DNA of 64,000 nucleotides. Source: Macrosoma leucophasiata (taxonomy: Eukaryota; Arthropoda; Insecta; Lepidoptera; Hedylidae). A program made the position numbers and the translations under genes. Position 1 is the stretch's first letter, and every line of letters starts with the position of its first letter. A model generated the notes under the pieces. It had not been told where the DNA came from. It searched no databases and saw only the letters and a program-made list of their open reading frames with translations. Below, in pieces: positions 51,101 through 63,100 of the stretch. The stretch spans positions 8,886,001 through 8,950,000 of the forward strand of contig JAWQUS010000003.1 in assembly GCA_036365455.1 (NCBI GenBank), given 5' to 3'.

Positions 51101-54100
51101 TTATATTTTTTTTGATTAGATCTATAATCGCCGCTTCAACCATAGCGTTGCGAACGTATTATGTTCAACGGTTATTTTGTGACAAATATTTATTTTTGAA
51201 ATCTCTTAGTTTGTTAAATTGTACCACCAGCAGTTGTTTTATTTGTACTGGTACAATTTACCCAACTTGTTGCTATATTTATTATTTTATATTTTTTTTA
51301 GATGAATGAGGACCATAAAGAGTATTATTAAACGGAAGAGGGAGGTTTTGGAAAGATATTGTTGGCTCTTGAAAATAAGGAGATGAGCTAAAACCACATA
51401 TCTGAAACGAATTCGCTTTCAAATCCAACAATTTAAAGTCATGCCAGAATGCAAAATAAGTTGAGGGTCAAATATTGAGAAGACGAAGTACGTTCGTTGT
51501 CGTAAATGGGTTCACGGAACCTGTACACTGAATCAAGATATTTACGAAATTCTTTATACTATTATAATATGGTAAAAGAAAATAAAGAGTTTGATCCCAG
51601 TACATAAGCAGATAAATAAATAATTGCTGACTAACGGAAATAATATTTTTAAGTGATTTACTCTATTTTCATACATTATTTAATTTATGCAGAAAAATGT
51701 ATTTAAGTTTGATAAATGTATTTTTTTAGTCTATAATACATTTGCCCCCTTATTCATAAACGTATTTAACGAAAGTGTTGCTAATCCCTTTGTCTTTTTC
51801 TATCCTGCACATTTGACAATGCAACTGACAAAGACAAAGCATTCTATAGCTAAAACGTATCTAATGTACGTTTATGATTGAGGCGGTTATTCTTTTGTCA
51901 CATTATAACAGTTAATATTGAAGAAATTTGAAGTTTTTGTCAGCATTTTTTCATTCATAATTAAAATATAATTAATTTATTTTGTCTATATACTAAACCT
52001 CTTTATTTTCATTTATTATCATGTTAATAAGTCTCTTAAGTCTTGTTGGTACGATTTACCTAACCTGTGGTACTATTGATCCGACTAGTTGGGTAAATTG
52101 TACCGAAGGAAAGCCTTCAGGGAAACGCATATTGTGTGAAATCCGATAAGAGTATGGCGTTAACGTTGCGGCACATGTTAAACGAGATTCTAAACTATGT
52201 GAATCAAGATAAAGAACTAATTTAAATTAATATCAAAAAAATATATTTTGCAAAATCTGAAAACTGGTACAATATATCCCACTCTCCCCTACAACTTTCT
52301 GTTTGGTACCAGGTAATCATGGGAGGTGGAAGAAGACATTTTCTCCCCACTGTAACCCCAGATCCCGAACATCCGAACAGAGAAGGCAGAAGACTAGATG
52401 GTCGAAATCTAGCAGAAGACTGGGCAAGAGAAAAGAAAAGACGGCGATTGCGAGCGCAATACATTCATTCCAGGGAACAGTTGGCTAAGCTAGATCCTAG
52501 ATCTGTCGATTATATGTTAGGTAAGTAATAACATCAATTTGTATTTAAATATATATACCTAGTTATATTTTCAATAGTTCGTTTATAAGAAAGATCTAGA
52601 TCTAGACACTTTTTTTAAAAACTTTTATGCCTTTTGACAACGTACAGGTAACGGCTGGCGGTCGGAGTGGCGCTGATCTTTTGATTTAATAAATATAGTC
52701 CATAAATAATTATAAGTACATGAAAGAAAAGTTTACGAATACGTATTTTGCTATCGCAAAATTTGAAATTTGATTCCCCTACCTGGGAATCGAACCCAGG
52801 ACCTCAGCGTAATAGTAGTGGAAATGAATATAAAGTTAATAATAATCTTTTTAGAGAATCACTAACTACAAATCTGCTTACAACAGCGTTGAAAATATAA
52901 TAACTCAATCCATCAATCGAATTCTTTCCATTCACTCGCATGTGTTAAATAAAAATATTATACTGAAGTCCTCAATTCAGGAGGTTTGTAACGGTGTTAT
53001 GCAACTTTTTAAGAGTTAACTTTTTAACCTGATCTAAGCTGAAATTTTATTGTTTTGAAATATATCAAGATTACTTAAATAAATACCTCCAGATAGCAGA
53101 TAAATCTGGCTATCTGGAGGTATTCCGTGACTATGTGTCACAGGTCACAGGTGCTATTTTAGGTACCTATTGTAAACGACTTGCAAATGGATGGATTTTT
53201 CTAAATCCGCACCATTTGTTTGCTGACCTTTAGACCTAGGGAATCATCCTAAAGTAGCATTCCGAATCTAATTCTTCGTGTGATGTAAGTTGAAAAATAA
53301 AGGTAGTTTAGTCCTACTAAATCATGTTACGTTTCATTATTATCATTATAAATAATGATAAGCCTTTTAATATTAATATTAATTTTCTGAAAAAAAAAAC
53401 TTTTTTTAGACAAAGTGACGTTATTGGTATCATATTATTATTATGTCGTAAGCTATTATGTATTTTACTATCTGACCTAGCAAACCACCACCATAGAAAT
53501 TAAATAATGTGTCAAAGATTTGACAGGTAATTAATCTATCTATTTGTATGGGATATTTACGAGTATGTTGTTGTTTTTACTATTTTCTTTACATTTTCTT
53601 CATTTATTCTCACCCTTCTAGCCTCCCTTGGATTTCTTTGTATATTTAAAAAAAAGTCAATACGGTCAAGCCGTTTTTGATTTTTTTTAAGACTATCAAA
53701 TATAATTTCATTATTTTATATCGAAATGTAACGCGCTTTCATCCTGTATTATAATTAAGTAAGTACCTATAACTTTCAGTTTACTCTAAATATCCTAACA
53801 ACATAAAAGATACACACATAAAAACAATATCTAAATGCAAATAATAACACGAACACATAAAAATAATACCTACCTAATCCAACTGAAACAAAATATAAAA
53901 TTCTAAAAATTAGCAGAATTTCTTATTCTGTTTATTATTCGTTCAGTTTAACAACCGCTTATAAAATTTTCGTTTCATCAGCACATTACAGCGTTTTATT
54001 TTTATAGGTAAACACAAAGCCGTAAGCCTGTTATCTTTGTCCATTAATGAAAAAATATGTTAAATCATGCCAACCCTGCAATGGCGTTATAGGATATCAG

Positions 54101-57100
54101 CATTACAACACGGGCGAACCCATTTTTTTATTAAAAAGCCAGTAAGGCGATATGCTTTAGAAATATTCTCCTTTGTAGGGAGATGGAATCGTTGAAGGGT
54201 CAAAGATAACTCAGCAATTTAAACACGCAAAGGGCTTTCTTTGTTTTTTACCACAATGTCTTGTGAATATGAAAGCGAAGTATTTAAGGTACCTAGCTCA
54301 ATGTCAACGAATGGTTGGGCGATGTAGTTAGAAATATTCTGAGACATTGTTATGTGTAGAAAATAATAATCTGTCAAATACAGATATTACTTCACATTAC
54401 GAAATTTGGTTGCTCGAATTATATGCCAACAAACATTTTTATTGTTTTATTTATAAACGTTATTATTTTCCCTTTTTTTTTCTAACGACTTGTCTGGATT
54501 GATGGCATATTAAGAAAACGAGATTTCTTACTATCGTCCCTGTCAGGAGGGAGCGATAAAAGTCGTTCTTTATGAGGCCCGTCCACAGAGAGTGAGCAGC
54601 CTCGCGAGGCACTTGCCGCGCAAGGCTGCTCGCTTTGTGTGGACGCGCTTATACTCTAGGTGCATACATTGAAGTCTTAGATCTAGAAATTAATTATTTT
54701 TATATAATTATTTTACAGTTTGGTTTTTAACATTTTCTTTATTGTATTGAAAATATGTTATGAAATTTTATATGCTATCTATAAATATGGAATTTCACGA
54801 TTCTTATACTTTTGACACCGAAAGTCTCACGTCTCATTTTTTTTTAATTTAAGTTCCTAATAACATTTTTTTTTTGAGGATAGTTACATACTCACCTATC
54901 TAGGTAGTACCCACTTCTGTCTCCTATAAAAACTATCATCGATAGCGATGTAAGTACTAAAATAATAATATAATAAATAATACCTATATGTTATAATACA
55001 TTTTATATGCATATCATTTTCTTTTTTTTTATCATTCAATATATAAAACATAATAAATAGAAAGATGATATAATAAATAAATTTAGGAAATATGAACAAA
55101 GTTAATGTCCGCGAAATGTCGCAAATAAAGTTTAAAAAAATATTTTAAGTAATCGAAAATTAGTATCAAGAGTATTGGGAGCCTTTTTGCGGCGATGGGA
55201 CAATTAAAGCTATTGAAAAATTTATATTAGGTTTAATAACAGACGCAAAACAACTTAGAACGAAGGAACAGCAAAGTTTCTGCATTTTGACCATTGGTTT
55301 TTGTGTAGATGTCTATAGGCTGTAGTATTTACTTAACATCAATGTGAACTGCGAGCTTGTTTACCATTATCATTAAATAAACAATAGTAAATTTGTTTCG
55401 ATCCTTAAGTCATCAAACAATTAAATAATGACATTGCTCAGCTTAATTAATTACATTACGACAGTCTAGGAAATATTCTATTCTAAAAATTGTAAAGTTT
55501 GTAATCCAATTCATTAGCTTCGAATTTTCGTAGTTACCCATTTTATGGCTGTCCAATAAATTTCTCGGTAAGTTGCTGCAGCTGATATCCACCAATTTTA
55601 TTATCCAACGAGTAATAGATCATTGGCTAGGAAAAAACAGCTTAATATCGTTATCTTTCTTCAATTTTACTGTATTGCTTAATTGTATGACAGTTAAAAT
55701 GTAATACTATAAAGATAAAGATTTTCTTGAACTTTTGACGATTCACCTATTCAACCTATTTTATGAGTTCAAGTAAAATGATAGTGTGGTTGATAACTTG
55801 GCTCTACTTGCTTGGTATCATTGAACTTGGCGCTCATCGTCTGTTATTGGGAATCAGTTATTAATGATTATTAGGGATAGTATAGTACGAGGGTGGATCC
55901 AAAAGTTCGTGGCCCAAACTACAAGGAGACATGACATCTTTTTAAATTTACCGTCATTTGTTAGTATGTCTTCTATTGATTTATTGTGCGCAGTTTCATT
56001 CCGATACTGCACAATATAAATTTTCTGTGATTATTTGTTTGAAGCATTCTGACGCGATTTTCAATAATGGAGAAAATTGAACATCGTGCAGTCATTAAGT
56101 ACCTCAATAAAAAAGGCCTGTCACCAAAAGACATCCATCAAGATATGGTAAGTCTGCTCCATCGTATTCCAGTGTCAAGTAGTGGGTAGCTGAGTTTAAG
56201 CGCGGTCGTGAGAGCATTGAAGATGATCCTAGGAGTGGACGGCCTACAACCTCTACCACGAAAGAAAACATAGATAAAATTTGTGATCTCGTACTGGGTG
56301 ATCAACGTTTGAACATCGGTAAGATAGCTGAGATAACAGACATTAGTTATGGCCGGGTGCAACACATAATAACGAAAGAATTGGGATTCCATAAGGTTTC
56401 TGCTCGCTGGGTCCCGAGGTTGCTTTCAGCTGAACAAAAACGAGTTCGATTCACAATTTCGCGAGACTGTTTGGAACTTTTTGAGACTGATCCCGAGGAC
56501 TTTTTGTCTAGATTTGTTAGCATGGATGAAAGCTGGGTTCACCACCATATTCCTGAATCAAAGCAACAATCCAAACAGTGGAAAAGATCTGACTCACCTA
56601 CACCGAAAAAGGCTAAAGTCGTTTTGTTGACTAACAAAGTCATGGCTTCTGTTTTTTGGGATGCGAAGGGCATTATTTTTGTAGATTATTTACCAAAAGG
56701 TCAAACTATTAATTCTAGTTATTATTTTAACCTTTTACGAAGACTACGAGAAGAAATAAAAGAAAAAAGGCCGGGAATGTTGCGTAAGAAAGTTTTGTTC
56801 CATCAAGACAATGCACGTGTTCACACTTCGGTTGAAACAATGCCTGTAATCCATGATTGTGGCTACGAATTGCTGCCCCACCCACCTTATTCGCCGGATT
56901 TAGCCCCCTCAGATTATAATTTATTTCCAAATTTAAAAAAACATTTGGGTGGCTCGAAATTTTCGACCAAAGATGAGGTGATAGTCACAGTCGACGAGTA
57001 TTTCGCCGACCTTCCGGAATCTTGTTTTTCGAGGCGATAAACAAGTTGCAGTTCAGGTGGAAGAAGTGTGTTGAGCTAGATGGAGACTATGTCGAAAAAT

Positions 57101-60100
57101 AAAAATAAAATTAGACCCACTTTTCTTTCATTTTCTTGGTCGGGCTTCGAACTTTTGGATCCACCCTCGTAATAAAGATTTTGCCCTAATATGAAATAAC
57201 TTCATTTTATCCTATTTATCATCTTTATATAATATAAATCAATTGCTGTTCGTTAGTCTCACTAAAACTCGAGAAAGGCTTTACCGATTTCGCTAATTTT
57301 GGTTTTGAATGATTTTAGGAAGTCCAGGGAAGGTTTAAAAGGTAAGAAAATATGAAGGAATTGAAGGGAAATAGCCACTATGTCATTTTCCCATACAAAT
57401 AGACCGTATGTCATTTTCCCATACAAATAGACCGTATCTGTCAAACCTTTGACACATTATTTCATTTTGAGGCAATACGAAGTTTGCCGGATCAGCAGCT
57501 AGTATCATATAAAAGTCTGTGAAAAACATACCTACATATTTAAGAAAAATCGAGTTCTTTAAAACTCAACATCGTACGAGATAGAAGAATAACACAAAAA
57601 ATAATATTATTATACGAATGAGTAACTTAAATAAATTTAATTTCAGGGAGCGATTAAAATAGTCATTCTTCTGCGTGGACTTCAAAACTGATAGCACAGG
57701 ATTAGCTAAAGCCTGCGACATTAAAACTTCACTTAGTACTCAAAAACAAACAATTTACGTGATCTTTATCTAGATTCGACAAGAATTTTGTTATAGGTAA
57801 CATTAATTTCGCGTCAGATTTCATTCGAGCGTTCAATTCATCAGTCAACACTTAAAACGACGAATAAACGAAAATACCCGACTAAAGACAGGCTTACTTA
57901 ACATTTTTGGCAATTTATCACAGAGTTAATTTTATCGACAGGTGGCCGAAGTTGAAAATCGGGGCTGAATTAGTAACTTAAATAAATATAATTTCAGGGA
58001 GCGATTAAAATAGACATTCTTCTGCGTGGACTTCAAAACTGATAGCACAGGATTAGCTAAAGTCTGCGACATTAAAACTTCACATAGTACTCAAAAACAA
58101 ACAATTTACGTGATCTTTATCTAGATTCGACAAGAATTTTGTTATAGGTAACATTAATTTCGCGTCAGATTTCATTCGAGCGTTCAATTCATCAGTCAAC
58201 ACTTAAAACGACGAATAAACGAAAATACCCGACTAAAGACAGGCTTACTTAACATTTTTGGCAATTTCTCACAGAGTTAATTTTATCGACGGGTGGCCGA
58301 AGCTGAAAATCGGGGCTGCCAGGTTAAGTGGCAGTCGCCACAAAGTCTTGACTTTAATACAATTTTGCGGGATAATGAAATTTTGGAACTTAGGAAAATT
58401 CATAAACATTTGATATTTCGAGGCAAGCTAGGATTAAAACCGATCGGTTTGCTTCTGATTACTCTTTTGATTCTGTATTTCGATAGTGGTTATCACTTAT
58501 AAGATACCGTGAACAAAATAGAATTGGAATAGAATTTTATTGATTTTCTTGTTATGAAAACTTAAAAATTTTGGGTATTTTTTATAGATGCGTATGATTT
58601 TTCCGATACTGTTTTGTGCCATTCCAAGTTTTGAAATCCTTAAAACTATCAAAATCAACTCGAGGGACTTCGATAAAAACTATTTATGCTGTCCGAAACT
58701 GTTTAAACTACTTAACATACGACCAACATTGCCTGCAATTTTTTTAATTCTTTTTTATTTCATATACTTACGTACGGAAGATAAATCTGCTTATACAGTT
58801 ATGTTTAAAAAGAAAACTACTTTCTAATGGATCAAATAAAGATTTGATGCATTAAAAAGTAATTTTCTTTTTAAGTCTAGATCTACAGCTTTGACATCTA
58901 TTTTATCATAACAACTTTGGAGATTTTTCTTACAACATTGAGGTACAAAAAAAATCTCATGTAGTGGAAGAAACTCTTTCTTCAAAAATACTAAAAATTG
59001 TACCGCCATATTGCACAACGTGAAAGATTAATGCAAATTCTACAATACGTTATTTTCGAACTGATCTTTCCAATTTGAATTTTAACTGACATGAATACCA
59101 AATTGTAGGATAACAGCTTTATTCTTATTTTCCACTTTTGTCAAGGATCATAGGACGTTTCATGTTTTTGTTTATGTTTACGGGTATAATAGCTGTTTTT
59201 ATGTTGTTTACTCATAAAAATGAGCTAATATTTCACCCAGCTAAGACTTAAAATCGAAAGATATCTAAAACGATATTTGATTACAAATGCTATAATTCTA
59301 TAAGACTTATACTCCACCTACAATAAAGCGGAGCTATATAATATTCCTATAGTTTGAAGGTGTAGGGACGTTACGACCCACCATCTAGTGGAAGAGAATT
59401 CTTTCGGTGGTGCAGTCAGTTAACTGAACGATGGCGGTCAAACCATTTAAATAGATGGTAATTAATATGATAACACGGAGTCGGCAGTACCTCGCCGTAT
59501 TATAACTACCATCACTACGATCGCCAACACGCATACTAAGCAAGGCGATTTTTTAAATAAATAAAATACGCTTACATTCACAGCCCCACAGTAGGTAAGA
59601 GTGTAAACCTGTGTGTGGGTGCCGTTGTACACATACAACACAAACACAAACACCCAGACCCGAAACAAATATCTGTAGGCCAAACAAATATTTGTCCCGG
59701 TGCGGGGATCGAACCCGCGACTCTTCGAATCAAACGGTCATCTCACACCGCTGGACTAACCGGGTCGTCATATTTTATCCAGCAGTGGACAACTTTCGGC
59801 TTATGTTCATAATAGGCTGAATTATTAGAAGCTGATGAATGATAATATTGAAAGAAATAATATATTTCAATGGTTTCATAGTGAGTTTCAGGTACATTCA
59901 TAATGACAAATATTCATAGTGAGTTAGCTTTTTCCTTTCTTGTTCCGCTTGTATTAGAGTTTCTAAAACCACAAAAATATGTTAATGAAACTACATTAAG
60001 ATTATTATCTGAACCTTGACAAGTTGGGTTAGATTGCTCATTGTTAACTATATCACAAAATGTACTGTGTAATGTGTTAACCAGTAACGATTTTGCGTGC

Positions 60101-63100
60101 CCAAAATTACCCGTCTTTTCATTCATCGCAATAGCGGTGGAGTGTTTTACCTTTAAGAAGACTTATTCCGCTTTGATACATTTGCTATAGCTATCATAAA
60201 AATGTCGTAAATCTACAAATAACTTTGATGGGATATAACGGCTAGCCTTTGAAATGGTTTTTGTAGATCGTTAATATCCAAACGTCAGCGCAGATGCCTG
60301 AAGATTTGCATAACATTTGTCGTCTCGTTCATTTCTCATTTTATAGCTCCTTTTTAGATATAATGATGCTGGATATTTTAAAAGTACTTTTACCTCGTGT
60401 AGGAATGTTTATTTCGGTCTGTAATTAGTCTACAAAGTTGATTGGTATTAGTCATTTGTCCACTATAAGTAAAAACGACGATAATACCTACTCTTTGTTA
60501 AGTCACGGGTGAGTCAACAATAAAAACATATTTTTTGGATATAAAAAGCTATATTATTCTGTGATTTCACACGCTTACAAATATCATCATTCCAGGAAGC
60601 TCGATCGTGTATACTTTATTCATATTTGACCCGAACTCTACATAGCGACAGCGACGCGCTAGAGACGTAAACTGCTGACTTGACAAATATATTTTTATTT
60701 TATTGCACTATACGCTCTTACCCCCTCGAATAAGAACGTACATAACTAAAGTGTTTATTACTGTTTTGTCTCTTTATATTTTTTATATTGTCAACGCAAC
60801 TGACAAAGCATAATAATTATGGCTTTAATACATTTTAAGCCATAAATATTATGTAATATAGTAATGCACCTAAGTTTATTAGTGAGTGAGAATTTAATGT
60901 CTTCTCTTTTTTTGGTTTAAAGAATTATTTTATTTGTGGATAATGCATTTAGAGCAAAATAAGCTGACGTGTTTTGTTTTGTGAACTAAAACTATGAGGG
61001 TTCCTTGTAGTAACGCTAAAAAATAATATTGCATACCTACCGATTATATTACCAATACAAAATCGTTTTCCTGGAGGAAAACACCAACTTTAATTTCACC
61101 GCGTATAAATACAATATTTGGCTTGCCTGTGTTATGCGTAAAATAAAACACATACTCGTGATTGGTTTCTCGAAAACCGCTTATTCAATTTTGTTGAAAT
61201 TTTGAACAGGAAGTTTTATGGGTCACGGTTTGTTTTCACCCAATCACTTTTATGATCATTGTTTTTTCCATTTAATATTCCGGAGATCACAGTTCCATAT
61301 TAAATATCAATTAATTGAAAATCAATCAATGATTAAAAATCAGAAATGAGGAGATCCGCTTGAGAACCAAAGTAACCGACATAGCCCTCCGAATAGCGAA
61401 ACTGAAGTGGCAGTGGGCAGGGCACATAGCTCGCAGAACTGACGGCCGTTGGGGCATAAGAGTTCTGGAGTGGCGACCGCGTACCGGAAGACGAAGCGTA
61501 GGCATGCCCCCACGAGGTGGACCGACGACCTGGTGAAGGTCGCGGGCAATCGCTGGATGAGGGCGGCCCGGGACCGTCCCTTGTAGCATTCTTTGGGGGA
61601 GGCCTTTGTTCAGCAGTGGACGTCTTTTGGCTCAAATGATGAAAATCAATCAATTAATTTAGTATTAACAATATGTACATAATTCGTTTAATTTTGCATC
61701 TTTTTTGTAATATAAATTAAATTAACACTAAGATGTAGATATTCATGGTTTGCCATACCACTACCACCAGGGTTTGCCTTTCCACACAAAAACAGTGATT
61801 GTATAGGTCGCGCCAGGTAAAAAGAACGCTGGCGGTCAAGCTGCGCAGTAGACGATTTATCGATCTATTTGGTGGTATGAGGTGCGGCGTTTTCAATCTG
61901 CCTACCAATACACGAAACCGCAAGCGAAAGCTAGATCAAAAATAAACCAATAGGGCTATTACTTTCGTGCGCGAGTGTACCGATGCGCCAACACATCCCT
62001 TCTACTTTCTTCCAGCGTTCTTTTTACGTGGCGCGACCTATAGTAATATTTGGCGACAAATAATATAATATTTCACTAGGCCCCGCTCTGAGTTCAGTAT
62101 AGTTTTTATTTATTTGTATGAGGTGTTTCTATGAATACAAAAACTTTATTAACCGGGTTTCCTCATATGTTTTGCTGCAAATAACTTTATCTAGTGTACA
62201 TGATTGATATGACTTGCTCGGGTAAAATCTTAGAAGGAAGTAAACAAAAAGTTTTTGTTTTTGCAAGCCAACTTTTTGGATTGTTTGTAATATCATTAAT
62301 ATTGTACACCCACTAATATAAACTACTGTATAATATTATACATAGTTGGTATTTTTGGGCCGCATGAGAAATGTTGTACAATGGATATATTATTATTTAG
62401 ATTTGCCTGAATAAATTTCCGTAATTAAAGGATTTCCTTGTCCCTTTAATAACAATAACAGACGCAGAACAACTTTATTTATTTACTTGAAGAATTTGTT
62501 ATATAGATGTCAAAAGGCTACAAAAAACACTTCCCATCTTTACAACTGCAATTTTTTTACTTGTCACCATCATTACATTAAAAAGTATATTATGTTCACA
62601 ATTCTATTTACTTTATCAAATAGTAATGTAATGGTATCTAAATCCACGTACTCCGTCAGTTTATGAAACCTCGCCAAATAAGCTACACTACAGACAGTAT
62701 TTTTTGAAATTGAATTATTCATCAAAGTATTATAATTCCATTTCCTGAAAGTAGAGAGTAAAAAGAAGCAACATTATGGTAAGAAAATTATTTTTATATT
62801 GACTCTCAACAAAGGTTGCGATGTAATATAATTTATGATTCGTAACAGGGGCCAGGGATTTCTCATCAACTTTGCTATCATTTAATAAATTAAGAAAATG
62901 TTTACTTTTACCGTCAGTGAAATTCAATCTGCTGAGTTTAATTTTGTAATCAGTGCAGACAAGTTTATTATGCATCCGAGATTTCATTCGTCTTTTGAGA
63001 ATGCATAAAATTTAATACTCTTTCTTAGTAAATGTTAAAGGTTTCATAAAGTTAAATGCAATGGATAATTCGTGTTGTTCGTTTAGGTACACAAGTGAAT

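Noticed and set aside
52163..52300. Alternative start of ALP exon 6 within the transposon
   Set aside because: Homology (VIMGGG) begins exactly at 52313 after a CAG acceptor and joins in phase with exon 5; no upstream extension is needed.
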